From: Marmoricola sp.
GTDB taxonomy: Bacteria; Actinomycetota; Actinomycetes; Propionibacteriales; Nocardioidaceae
Reading direction: 5' to 3'
Assembly (NCBI GenBank): GCA_025964775.1
Contig: JAOPYE010000026.1
Span: 1-64,000, forward strand
DNA: 64,000 bases
The notes below the pieces were generated by a model. It saw only the letters and a list, made by a program, of their open reading frames with translations, ran no database searches and was not told the DNA's origin. Below, in pieces: positions 42,887-50,887 of this stretch; positions within the stretch are counted from its first letter, which is position 1, and each line of letters starts with the position of its first letter. Position numbers and translations under genes: made by a program.

Positions 42887-44467
42887 GTGCGATTCTTCGT
42901 GCTGGGAGCGCTCGCGGCTCTGGGGGCACTCACCACTCTTGCTGCCGTCATCGGTGGTCCGGGCTGGTGGGCGCTCCTTGTCGTACTCGCGCTGCTCGCG
43001 GTTGTCGGTGTCTACGACCTGGTCCAGAAACGGCACTCGGTCCTGCGCAACTATCCGGTGCTGGGGCACATCCGGTTCCTCCTCGAGGACATCCGACCCG
43101 AGATCCAGCAGTACTTCATCGAACGCAACTACGACGGTCGGCCCTTTGATCGCGATACCCGTGCGGCGATCTACCAACGAGCGAAGAACCTCATGGAGGA
43201 GCAGCCGTTCGGCACCGAGTTGGATGTCGACGCGCCCGGCTATGAGTTCCTCGTCCATTCGACCAGGCCGGTCGATGCCGCCACGGTCGAGCCGCGGGTC
43301 CTGATCGGTGGCCCGGACTGTTCTGCGCCCTATGGGATGTCGTTGCTGAACGTCTCCGCGATGAGTTTCGGTGCCTTGTCGGCGAATGCGATCACTGCGC
43401 TGAACGCAGGTGCGGCCAAGGGCGGATTCGCCCACGACACGGGTGAAGGTGGACTAAGTCGCTATCACCGCCAGGGCGGCGACCTGGTCTGGGAGATCGG
43501 TAGCGGCTATTTCGGTGCCCGAACCAAGGACGGTGGCTTCGACGAGGCCAAATTCGCCGAGACCGCCTCGGACGATCAGGTCAAGATGGTCTCGCTCAAG
43601 CTCAGCCAGGGCGCGAAGCCCGGCATCGGCGGGGTCCTGCCGGGCGCCAAGGTCACTCCCGAGATCGCGGAAGCGCGCGGGGTTCCTGTCGGCGAGAAGT
43701 GCGTCTCCCCGGCCTACCATCGGGTGTTCACGACACCGCGCGAACTGGTCCTCTTCATTGCCCGCATGCGTGAGCTGGCCCAGGGCAAACCCGCAGGCTT
43801 CAAACTCTGTGTCGGCAGCCGGGCGGACGTGCTCGCGATCTGCAAGGCGATGGTCGCTGAGGGTGTCGTCCCGGACTTCATCGTGGTCGACGGCGGCGAA
43901 GGAGGCACCGGGGCAGCGCCGCTGGAGTACGAGGACCACGTCGGTACTCCGCTGACCGAGGGCCTCATGACCGTGCACAACGCCCTGGTCGGCGCCGGGC
44001 TGCGCGACCAGATCAAGATCGGAGCCAGCGGGAAGGTCACCAGCGGGATCGACGTCGTCAAACGCCTCATCCAGGGCGCCGACTACACCAACTCAGCCCG
44101 AGCCATGATGATGGCCGTCGGCTGTATCCAGGCGCAAACCTGTCATACGAACACCTGCCCAGTCGGTGTCGCCACCCAGGATCCGAAGCGGCAACGGGCC
44201 TTGGACGTGGGCGACAAGACCGAGCGGGTCTACCACTACCACCAACAGGTGATCGAACAAGCCATGCAGGTCATGGCCTCACTCGGAGTCAGCAACCCCG
44301 ACGGGCTCCAGTTACGGATGCTTAAGCGCCGTATCGACCACGAACGCACCCGTTCCTACGAAGACCTGTTCGACCACCTTGCGCCCGGGGAGCTGATCGA
44401 AGGGCCACGTGATGCCGGCTGGGCCCGGGACTGGGCCGCAGCCGACCCGGACCGCTTCACGCCGTGA
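42887..44467 (+). CDS. Membrane-anchored glutamate-synthase-domain FMN/Fe-S protein
   Basis: A 526-residue protein with two N-terminal membrane helices (about 3-23 and 27-46) and then the FMN/3Fe-4S domain of glutamate synthase: SAMSFGALSANAITALN, DLVWEIGSGYFGART, DGGEGGTGAAP, IKIGASGKVTSG and the cluster-binding CIQAQTCHTNTCPVG. The glutaminase domain is missing, so it is one of the stand-alone GltB-domain proteins whose electron partner and substrate are unknown. It starts with GTG after GGGAGGGG and is followed 36 bases later by a PoxB-type gene, suggesting that the two share a redox role. Confidence 0.85.
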   Translation: MRFFVLGALAALGALTTLAAVIGGPGWWALLVVLALLAVVGVYDLVQKRHSVLRNYPVLGHIRFLLEDIRPEIQQYFIERNYDGRPFDRDTRAAIYQRAKNLMEEQPFGTELDVDAPGYEFLVHSTRPVDAATVEPRVLIGGPDCSAPYGMSLLNVSAMSFGALSANAITALNAGAAKGGFAHDTGEGGLSRYHRQGGDLVWEIGSGYFGARTKDGGFDEAKFAETASDDQVKMVSLKLSQGAKPGIGGVLPGAKVTPEIAEARGVPVGEKCVSPAYHRVFTTPRELVLFIARMRELAQGKPAGFKLCVGSRADVLAICKAMVAEGVVPDFIVVDGGEGGTGAAPLEYEDHVGTPLTEGLMTVHNALVGAGLRDQIKIGASGKVTSGIDVVKRLIQGADYTNSARAMMMAVGCIQAQTCHTNTCPVGVATQDPKRQRALDVGDKTERVYHYHQQVIEQAMQVMASLGVSNPDGLQLRMLKRRIDHERTRSYEDLFDHLAPGELIEGPRDAGWARDWAAADPDRFTP

Positions 44468-44503
44468 CCCACGTACGCGACCACCATCGAGCAAGGAGTT
44501 CGG

Positions 44504-46228
44504 ATGACCACGGTGGCTGACATGATCATTGACGCTCTCGCCGAGCACGGCGTCCGGAGCGTCTGGGGTGTGGTGGGTGACGCGTTGAATCCGGTCACCG
44601 ACGCGATCCGGCGTGAGGACCGCATCGAGTGGGTCGGCGTCCGCCACGAGGAGGCCGGCGCGTTCGCGGCGAGTGCGCAGGCCCAGCTGACCGACGACCT
44701 CGCGGTCTGCATGGGTACGGTCGGTCCGGGAGCGATCCACCTTCTGAACGGCCTCTACGACGCGAAGAAGTCCAAGGCTCCGGTCCTGGCAATCATCGGA
44801 CAGGTTCCCCGCGAGGACATGGGCAGCGACTTCTTCCAAGAGGTCGACAACGACGTCCTGTTCGCCGACGTAGCGGTGTTCTGTGCCACGCTCACGAGCG
44901 CAGACCAGATGCCAGAGTTGCTCGAACGAGCCGTGAATTCGGCTCTGGCTGAGCGGGGGGTCGCGGTGCTGTCGATCCCCGGCGACGTCGGTGGGCTCGA
45001 GCTCGACAAGAGCGTCCGTACGCCGAGGTTCGTAGGCCCCTCCGGGCCGGCCGCCGCACCGCTCGAGGACGTCACCGCTGTCGCGGAGGTCCTCAACGCA
45101 GCCCACAGGGTCACCCTGCTGGTAGGACACGGTGCCCGTCAGGCCCGCGACGAAGTCCTGAGAGTCGCCGATCTTCTGGCCGCGCCCATGGTCCTCACGC
45201 TCAAGGCCAAGGAGGGGTTCGATGAGGACAACCCGTTCGAGATCGGCCAGTCCGGGTTGATCGGCAACCCCGCCACCGCCGAAGCTTTCGCTACCTGCGA
45301 CGTCCTGCTCATGATCGGCACCGACTTTCCCTACAAGAACTTCTACCCGTCGGGGAAGACCGTCATCCAGATCGACCGCGACGGCAGCCACATAGGTCGC
45401 CGTACCGCCGTAGACCATGCCGTCGTCGCCGACGCAAAGCTCACACTCGAGGCGTTGGCGCCGTTGCTCACGCCGAAGATCCACGGCGCGCACCTGAAAA
45501 TCGCCCGCACGGCGTATGAGACCTGGTCGAAACTCCAGGCCAGACTGACCAGCCCTGACTACGAGAGCAAACCGATAGGCCTGCTCCGCCGCAAGGTCGA
45601 CAACCCCGATCACCGAATCCGGCCCGAACTACTGGCGGCTGCCATCGAGCGCCACGCCGCGCACGACGCCATCTTCACCACCGACACGGGAATGTCGACC
45701 GTCTGGCTGTCCCGCTTCATCCGGATGACCGGCGGCCGGAGACTGATCGGGTCCTACAACCTCGGGTCCATGGCCAACGCCATGCCCCAGGCGCTCGGGG
45801 CCGCCATGCTCGACCGGTCGCGGCAGGTCATCTCGCTGAGTGGTGACGGCGGGCTGTCAATGCTGATGGGAGACCTGATCACCGCAGTCACGCACGACCT
45901 GCCGATCAAGATCGTGGTCTTCAACAACGGCCGTCTCGGGATGGTGAAGCTGGAGATGGAGCAGGTCGGGCTTCCGGAGTTCGGAACCGTGCTGGACAAC
46001 CCCGACTTCGCTGCGGTCGCTCAAGCGATCGGACTCACAGCGATTCGGGTGGTCTACGCAGACCGGGTCGACCTTGCCGTCCAGGAAGCGCTCGCCATGC
46101 CCGGGCCGGTGTTGCTCGATGTCGTCACCAACCCCGACGAGATCGCGATCCCTCCCCGGCCCACGCTCGAGCAGGGCTGGGGCTTCGCGATCGCCAAGAC
46201 AAAGGAACACCTCATCAGCCCTGAATGA
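44504..46228 (+). CDS. poxB: Pyruvate oxidase / ThDP-dependent pyruvate dehydrogenase (PoxB type)
   Basis: A 574-residue ThDP/FAD enzyme close in length to E. coli PoxB. The N-terminal ThDP-activating Glu is in VRHEEAGAFAAS, followed by VGPGAIHLLNGLYDAKKSK. The C-terminal ThDP motif starts with GDGGLSMLMGDL and ends with VVFNNGRLGMVK. PoxB converts pyruvate to acetate and CO2 and passes electrons to quinone at the membrane. AAGGAG precedes the ATG. Other decarboxylases of the family cannot be fully excluded, but the motif spacing favours PoxB. Confidence 0.85.
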   Translation: MTTVADMIIDALAEHGVRSVWGVVGDALNPVTDAIRREDRIEWVGVRHEEAGAFAASAQAQLTDDLAVCMGTVGPGAIHLLNGLYDAKKSKAPVLAIIGQVPREDMGSDFFQEVDNDVLFADVAVFCATLTSADQMPELLERAVNSALAERGVAVLSIPGDVGGLELDKSVRTPRFVGPSGPAAAPLEDVTAVAEVLNAAHRVTLLVGHGARQARDEVLRVADLLAAPMVLTLKAKEGFDEDNPFEIGQSGLIGNPATAEAFATCDVLLMIGTDFPYKNFYPSGKTVIQIDRDGSHIGRRTAVDHAVVADAKLTLEALAPLLTPKIHGAHLKIARTAYETWSKLQARLTSPDYESKPIGLLRRKVDNPDHRIRPELLAAAIERHAAHDAIFTTDTGMSTVWLSRFIRMTGGRRLIGSYNLGSMANAMPQALGAAMLDRSRQVISLSGDGGLSMLMGDLITAVTHDLPIKIVVFNNGRLGMVKLEMEQVGLPEFGTVLDNPDFAAVAQAIGLTAIRVVYADRVDLAVQEALAMPGPVLLDVVTNPDEIAIPPRPTLEQGWGFAIAKTKEHLISPE

Positions 46229-46291
46229 CCGAAGGAAGCTGCAGGTGCAGCCGCTGGCAACGAGCCGCTGAAGGCTGAGGAATCGAACCCC

Positions 46292-46309
46292 GGGGCATAG
46301 CGATGCCTC
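46292..46309. terminator. Short stem-loop between convergent genes
   Basis: Arms GGGGCAT and ATGCCTC (one G-T pair) with loop AGCG, midway between the convergent poxB and transglutaminase-like genes. A smaller repeat, GCTGCA/TGCAGC, lies at 46238-46251. Either could end transcription from one or both sides. Confidence 0.4.
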
Positions 46310-46348
46310 CGACCCGCAGACCGCCCTCGGCAGGTTCTCAAGCCGGTG

Positions 46349-47149
46349 TCATTGAACAGCGACCAGCAGGTCAAGATCGTCCTGAGGCAGTCCGTGATCG
46401 GCGACGGCGGTTACGTGGCACCAATCGAGATCCGACCGGCCGAGGACCGTCGTCATGAACGCCGTGTCAGCCGCGTCGCGCCCGGTGGCAATTCGTACCA
46501 GCGAGGATCGCGGCGCGAGCGCGGTCGCGTCGACGACGTACCAGCCGTCAGAGACGAACGCCTCGACGACCGCATGAAAGTCCATCGGATCGCAGCCGGG
46601 CGCGTACACGGCGGTCAGACGAGCCGGGACCCGGAGAGCGCGAAGCAGAGCGATCACCAGGTGGGCGTAGTCGCGACAAACGCCAGCACCTCGCAGCAAC
46701 GTGTCGGTTGCGCCGTCCGCTGGCCCACTGCTCCCCGGCACATACATGAGACGCGATCCCACCCACGAGGAGACAGCCCCGAGGAGTTCCGGACCATTCA
46801 ACCCGGCAAACTCCGACGAGGCGAAGCCGCCGAAGGTATCTGACTCGACGTATCGGCTGGGCCGCCGATAGATCGACTGGTCGGTCAATGACGGCGGCGG
46901 GCTGATCGCGGTCCCGCGAATCTGCGCGTGGTAGGTGACACGTGACAGGCCAGGCGGCAGTGAGACAAGGTGAATGCGACCTCCCTCGGGAGCGATCAGC
47001 TCCGTGAGCACGAGTTCGCCGTCTTCGTGAATGACCGAAATCTGCTCGGTGACGTCAAGCCCCGCTGAGAGTGCGACAGCGATCTGCAGTTCCACCTGGC
47101 ACTCTCCGTCAGCGGTGATCCCCAGCTCAGCACCCACGGTTCGGTTCAT
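46349..47149 (-). CDS. Transglutaminase-like (cysteine protease fold) protein
   Basis: A 266-residue protein with an N-terminal beta-sandwich (about 1-100) and a transglutaminase core: nucleophile Cys in GVCRDYAHLVIALLRAL, His in MDFHAVVEAF and Asp in WYVVDAT make a full triad. Bacterial members are peptidases or amidases on peptides or cell-wall-like substrates. I choose the ATG at 47149 because the family N-terminus (ELGITADGECQVELQ) starts there; upstream frame is non-coding. It is convergent with poxB. Confidence 0.8.
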   Translation of the reverse strand: MNRTVGAELGITADGECQVELQIAVALSAGLDVTEQISVIHEDGELVLTELIAPEGGRIHLVSLPPGLSRVTYHAQIRGTAISPPPSLTDQSIYRRPSRYVESDTFGGFASSEFAGLNGPELLGAVSSWVGSRLMYVPGSSGPADGATDTLLRGAGVCRDYAHLVIALLRALRVPARLTAVYAPGCDPMDFHAVVEAFVSDGWYVVDATALAPRSSLVRIATGRDAADTAFMTTVLGRSDLDWCHVTAVADHGLPQDDLDLLVAVQ

Positions 47150-47186
47150 GCTCGGATCCTCACACGTGGCCAGCAGCAACGTCACC

Positions 47187-47232
47187 CCAGAGCCGATGAC
47201 AGGAGTCGAACCCGCGACATCCTCTTGACAAG
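47187..47232 (-). other. tRNA 3'-end fragment, possible attachment-site remnant
   Basis: Read on the minus strand the segment has a TTGTCAA loop-like stretch, then GCGGG-TTCGACT-CCTGT, a T-arm that pairs with two wobbles, and CATCGGC, the 3' half of a tRNA acceptor stem. No matching 5' half (GCCGATG) or D-arm is present, so it is not a functional tRNA. Such 3' fragments are typical of att sites left by integrative elements that insert into tRNA genes. Confidence 0.6.
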
Positions 47233-47309
47233 ATCGATCGGGGCCTCTGGACGGCGGCCAGCTCACTCTGTTCTAAGCGTGAATCGGGTTGGCGAGTGGT
47301 GACTGTTAA

Positions 47310-47347
47310 GGGGCACGGTTGCACGACCGGGGGCACCTGAGGGGCAC
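47310..47347. repeat. Three GGGGCAC direct repeats
   Basis: GGGGCAC occurs at 47310, 47330 and 47341, all in the same orientation, in a stretch with no gene and about 80 bases from the tRNA 3' fragment. The arrangement resembles arm-type integrase sites beside an att core. No integrase gene is in the window. Confidence 0.5.
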
Positions 47348-47398
47348 GGCTTGCCGCCCACCCGTCGAAGGCGCTGGGTCTCCGGCGTTGCCGGCGAG

Positions 47399-48004
47399 CT
47401 ACGTACCTGCGCGGAGCGATGCCGCAAAACCATGTGCCCACTCCCCGATGGCGAGCGCCTCCGCGTGTGCAGCCTGAGCATCATCCCCCGGGATGTTGAG
47501 CACCATCGCGAGCCGACCTTCTCCGCTGTACACGCGCTCGAGCAGATCGGCGTACTCCTCGGGAGTTGCCTGCGCCATCCCCAACCGTTGTATGAGCAGT
47601 CGGATGTCAGGACGGTCCTTGCGGCGCAATGCGACGAGTTTCATCGCCAGTACGTGATCGGGTGGCGCGATGTGAACCGTGAGGCCTGGCGCAGTTGGTC
47701 GCCGCAAGGCGGCCTTGGGCCGTGGAGGCACCCAAGGCGTCGCACCGTCATTGAGCCAGTGTTCCGCGAGACCGTGCGCCGCGGCGATCGCTCGGGCCTC
47801 CTCAGCGACCGCGCGATGACTGGCGATTGCGTCGATGTCTGGCGTCGCGCCGTCGCGGCCGTAGGCGAGTGCCATGGCAGCCCCGCCCACCACGTATACG
47901 CTCGCCGCGATCTAGCGGTCCCGCAAGCGCACATCGAGTTCAGCGAGCAGCGCCCGCATGGTCTCGGCATCGAGTTCGAGCGGTCCACGGGCGCCGGTCG
48001 TCAC
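47399..48004 (-). pseudogene. Nucleotidyltransferase-like (AbiEii/DUF6036-type) gene with in-frame amber stop
   Basis: The GTG at 48004 (GTGA overlap with the HTH gene) opens a frame reading VTTGARGPLELDAETMRALL and ending LRDR before TAG (47912-47914), then continues in the same frame as IAASVYVVGGAAMALAYGRDG and DIDAIASHR. VVGGAAMALAY plus the PDID motif is the nucleotidyltransferase signature of AbiEii/DUF6036 proteins, and homology runs across the stop. So the gene was one about 200-residue protein, now broken by a single codon (or read through). Together with the upstream HTH protein it forms a type IV toxin-antitoxin-like pair. Confidence 0.75.
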
Positions 48005-48591
48005 AGCGTGACCAGGTCCTTCTCGGCGATGAAGATGTTGCGCTCGGCCAGCCAATCCGGCGTCTGTCGCTTGATCTCGTCCTCACTCAGACGTGGCGTG
48101 TCCAGGACCCACTCGGTGCTCAGCTTCGGGCCGTCCGTCCATCGTGGGGCGGGCAGACCAGCCTGGTCGAACTCGTGGCCGGTGAACGCCGCGACCAGGG
48201 TCGTCCACCGGTCCTCACCGTCAGCCCTTGGCTGGGCTTCCCAGGCGGGTGCGAGCGAGGTGTGACGCCGGAGGATGTCGCGCAATCGGTCACGAGCCTC
48301 GAGCGCGAGTGCGTAGGTCCGATCATCATCGCCTGCTTCAGCAGTCCGTCGGATCGACTCGATCGCCTCGATAGCCGTCGGAACGTTGTCTCGTCGAGCC
48401 TGTCTCAGCGCGTTCGCAATCCGCTCCGCCCTGAAGACGAATGCCGCCGACGGTGCGACCCTTCCCGACCCATAGGACGAGAAGCGCGATGGAGAGGTAC
48501 CGAGAGCATGCGCGAACTGCCTCATGGACAGGCCGCTGCTCGCGACCGCTGCATGGAGGCGTTCGCTGACTTCCTGGGTGTCCTGGTCCAT
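48001..48591 (-). CDS. HTH (XRE-type) protein, partner of the nucleotidyltransferase
   Basis: A 196-residue protein with an N-terminal XRE helix-turn-helix (about 3-60: VSERLHAAVASSGLSMRQFAHALGTSPSRFSSY) and a helical C-terminal part ending SEDEIKRQTPDWLAERNIFI. Its stop overlaps the GTG of the nucleotidyltransferase gene. In such pairs the HTH protein acts as antitoxin and represses the operon. The ATG at 48591 has TTGGAG upstream, and a near-perfect palindrome lies 21 bases before it. Confidence 0.75.
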   Translation of the reverse strand: MDQDTQEVSERLHAAVASSGLSMRQFAHALGTSPSRFSSYGSGRVAPSAAFVFRAERIANALRQARRDNVPTAIEAIESIRRTAEAGDDDRTYALALEARDRLRDILRRHTSLAPAWEAQPRADGEDRWTTLVAAFTGHEFDQAGLPAPRWTDGPKLSTEWVLDTPRLSEDEIKRQTPDWLAERNIFIAEKDLVTL

Positions 48592-48611
48592 CACGACTCC
48601 AACCTGAGACT

Positions 48612-48633
48612 GTGTTATCTGATCAGACAACAC
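48612..48633 (-). promoter_or_regulatory. Palindromic operator of the HTH/nucleotidyltransferase pair
   Basis: Arms GTGTTATCTGA and TCAGACAACAC differ at one position. A second perfect palindrome, CACTTAAGTG (48631-48640), overlaps its end. Placed just upstream of the HTH gene, it suits autoregulation by that protein. Confidence 0.65.
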
Positions 48634-48657
48634 TTAAGTGCCCGAAACCACTGTAGA

Positions 48658-49182
48658 TCAGCCGAATTCGGCGCCACCCAGCACCTGGGAACGTTCCTCC
48701 TGCGACAACAGGCCGCCCATGGGCGAGACCTCGCGCATCTCGACGGAGTCTTTGTCGAGCCCGGTCATCACGCGGCGCAGCCCTGGTGCGTCACGGTCCT
48801 GGACCAGCCGCTGCCAGCGATCGAGATTCCTCATGTGCGGCTGACCCTGCACACTGCCTCGCAGCCGCTTGAGGTTGCGCAGCATCGTCGGTCGCCACCC
48901 CTCCAACGTCTCGGAGTCCAGGTGGGTCGAGAGCCGGCGGTGAAGCTGCCACGAGCGCTCCGAAGAGCGGTTCAGCTCGCGCTGTACCGGGCGCCGGACC
49001 ACTTCCAGCCGGAACCCCATGCACGACAACAGACGATCGAGCATGTCGTCGCTCAACTCCACCCGACCAGACAGGAACTGGCTGATGCTGGGCTGCCTCA
49101 CGCCACTGAGGCGAGACAGCTCTGACTGAGTGGTACAGGTCTCCAGCATCACCTCACGAAGCACCTCGCCCTTGTTAGTCAT
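48658..49182 (-). CDS. XRE-type HTH regulator
   Basis: A 174-residue protein. The N-terminal 60 residues are a lambda-repressor-like HTH (TQSELSRLSGVRQPSISQFL, then ELSDDMLDRLLSCMGF). The rest (about 70-174) is helical and charged with no recognised domain, for example LEGWRPTMLRNLKRL. It resembles the antitoxin-like regulators of actinobacterial mobile regions. A perfect inverted repeat 8 bases upstream of its start probably is its own operator. Confidence 0.75.
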   Translation of the reverse strand: MTNKGEVLREVMLETCTTQSELSRLSGVRQPSISQFLSGRVELSDDMLDRLLSCMGFRLEVVRRPVQRELNRSSERSWQLHRRLSTHLDSETLEGWRPTMLRNLKRLRGSVQGQPHMRNLDRWQRLVQDRDAPGLRRVMTGLDKDSVEMREVSPMGGLLSQEERSQVLGGAEFG

Positions 49183-49189
49183 GGAATGA

Positions 49190-49210
49190 GTATAGCAAAT
49201 ATTGCTATAC
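49190..49210 (-). promoter_or_regulatory. Perfect inverted-repeat operator of the XRE gene
   Basis: Perfect nine-base arms GTATAGCAA and TTGCTATAC with the spacer ATA, 8 bases upstream of the XRE start codon. It is strongly AT-rich against the surroundings and overlaps where a -10 box (TATACT) would lie. Confidence 0.7.
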
Positions 49211-49248
49211 CAATACCTGTCTCGGGGCCGGGCCCCCGACGCAGGCTC

Positions 49249-50021
49249 CTACAGCGGAGCCACGGCGTGGCGGCGAGGCGTGACGGTCTGCATCGCCTTG
49301 CGTCGCGGCAGTTGGCCCAGCAACCGGATGAGAGCGGGTCGGGTCTCGCTCGGCCGGATGACCGCATCGACGCCGAAACCCTCAGCGGCTCGCAGCGCCC
49401 CCAACTGCCGACGAAAAGTTGACGTCAACTCCGTGCGCCTGCCCGACGGGTGGGCCGAGTTTTCGATGTCCCTGCGGTAGGTCATCTCGACCGCGGACTC
49501 GACAGCCATGACGGCAGTCTCGGCATAGGGCCAGGCCAGCACCAACTCCGGATGGAACGTTCGCCCGCCCGACATGACGACGTACCCGCCTCCGTAACCC
49601 TTGCGTACGACGACTGTGAACGTCGGCACCGGATCCTATGGCCACCGCCGTCAAAGAGCATGACCACCGGGATTCCGCGCGTAGCGGCAATCTCCCAGCC
49701 GCGCCGCTGCTTCTCGTTGCCGAGTTCGCCGTTGCTGCCCCCGGCGACCGTGAAGTCGGTCGCCATCAGCACGACCGGCTGCCCTTCGACCTCCGCGGTC
49801 CCGACGACGATCCCGTCCGCAACCAGCCCGGGCGCGGACTCAGGATGAGCCAGCGCCCCGATCTCGAACCAGGTCCCCTTGTCGGCGAGCGCGGCAACTC
49901 GCTCGCGGGCAGTCCGCTTGCCCCGCGCGCGTTGGCTGGCGACGTGCTCACGTCGCGCAGCGTCGTCGATCGCCGCGAGTGCGGTCTCGTGCGGGTAGTC
50001 GGCTGGACGAGCCTTGCTCAT
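49249..50021 (-). pseudogene. Acyl-CoA carboxylase carboxyltransferase gene with large internal deletion
   Basis: The 5' part (from ATG 50021, about 130 codons: AREHVASQRARGKRTARERVAALAD-like start, then FTVAGGSNGELGNEK and GIPVVMLFDGGGHRI) is the N-terminus of a carboxyltransferase. At about 49630 the homology jumps, with a frame change, to the C-terminal part (VVVRKGYGGGYVVMSGG, HPELVLAWPYAETAVMAVE). Roughly half of the usual 500-residue length is missing. The start overlaps the hydrolase stop (ATGA), so the gene was once a working member of that operon. Confidence 0.8.
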
Positions 50022-50887
50022 GCTGACTCTCCTGACTGTCTGGCGGGGCGGGTGCGAGCGATGAACTCGAGGATCGTCGACGCGACGAGTTCCGGGGAGT
50101 CGGACATCGGTACGTGACCGACGCCGGGGAGCCGGACGACCTCCGGAGCCCCGATCTGCTTTTCGAGCCGGCGTCCGGCCGCCCGCGAGAGCAGGACCCG
50201 GTCGTTGTCGGACCATGCGATGAGGACCGGGCAATCAAGCCTCGGCACCCAGGACACGTCTCTGGCCACCGGACGGTGGATCGAATGCCGCAGAGCCTCG
50301 CAGCCGGCGATGTCCTCGATCATCGACAGATAGGCAGCGTCAGTCACCTGCTCCGGTCGTGCAACCGTGCCGGCCAGGAGTGCGCGTCGCATCGACGGGT
50401 GCCCCAGGAACCTGTGCCGGCCCGGAGACGTCAGCCGGACGCAAGCTCGGTACGCAGCAGCGAACTGTGCTGCGAGGAATCGATCGAATGCCTTCCCAGG
50501 TGCCCAGCCCCCGGCTGGAGCCAAGCACACCACGGACAACGCCCTTCCCCTTCCGGCCAGTTGAAGGGCAGCCCAGCCGCCGAGTGAATTTCCGACCAGA
50601 TCCGCCTGCGCGATACCCAGAAGGTCCAGCTCCTCCTCGAGCGCGTCCACATAGTCGATGCTGCGGAGCGACGAGGGATCAATGAGCGGCCGACCTCCCC
50701 GGTGGCCGGGAAGGGTCACGACGTGTACCCGCCGCGACTCCAGGAGAAGCGGCAGCACGGGATCCCAGGCAGACGGTCCGGACGACATCCCGTGGATCAG
50801 GACCAGTGGCCGCGATTCGGAAATCACCGGGTCGACTCGCCTGAGTCTCCGAAACGAGAACGGGGTGAGCCGGCGCGACGACGCCAT
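50018..50887 (-). CDS. Alpha/beta hydrolase
   Basis: A 289-residue alpha/beta hydrolase: oxyanion region LVLIHGMSSGPSAWDPV, nucleophile elbow GNSLGGWAALQLAG (Ser), an acid in IAWSDNDRVL and His in GVGHVPMSDSPE complete a triad. It would cleave an ester, thioester or C-C bond; substrate unknown. It lies between an acyl-CoA dehydrogenase (one-base overlap, TGATG) and the broken carboxyltransferase gene, so it belongs to a lipid-acid pathway. Confidence 0.82.
   Translation of the reverse strand: MASSRRLTPFSFRRLRRVDPVISESRPLVLIHGMSSGPSAWDPVLPLLLESRRVHVVTLPGHRGGRPLIDPSSLRSIDYVDALEEELDLLGIAQADLVGNSLGGWAALQLAGRGRALSVVCLAPAGGWAPGKAFDRFLAAQFAAAYRACVRLTSPGRHRFLGHPSMRRALLAGTVARPEQVTDAAYLSMIEDIAGCEALRHSIHRPVARDVSWVPRLDCPVLIAWSDNDRVLLSRAAGRRLEKQIGAPEVVRLPGVGHVPMSDSPELVASTILEFIARTRPARQSGESA

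Noticed and set aside
46272-46330. A tRNA-like T-arm (GGTTCGATTCC on the minus strand) between poxB and the transglutaminase gene
   Set aside because: No acceptor stem or anticodon stem pairs; the stem-loop there fits a terminator better.
47827-49125. A 432-codon plus-strand frame across the toxin-antitoxin-like genes
   Set aside because: It is antisense to three genes with HTH or nucleotidyltransferase motifs and palindromic operators; residues are low-complexity.
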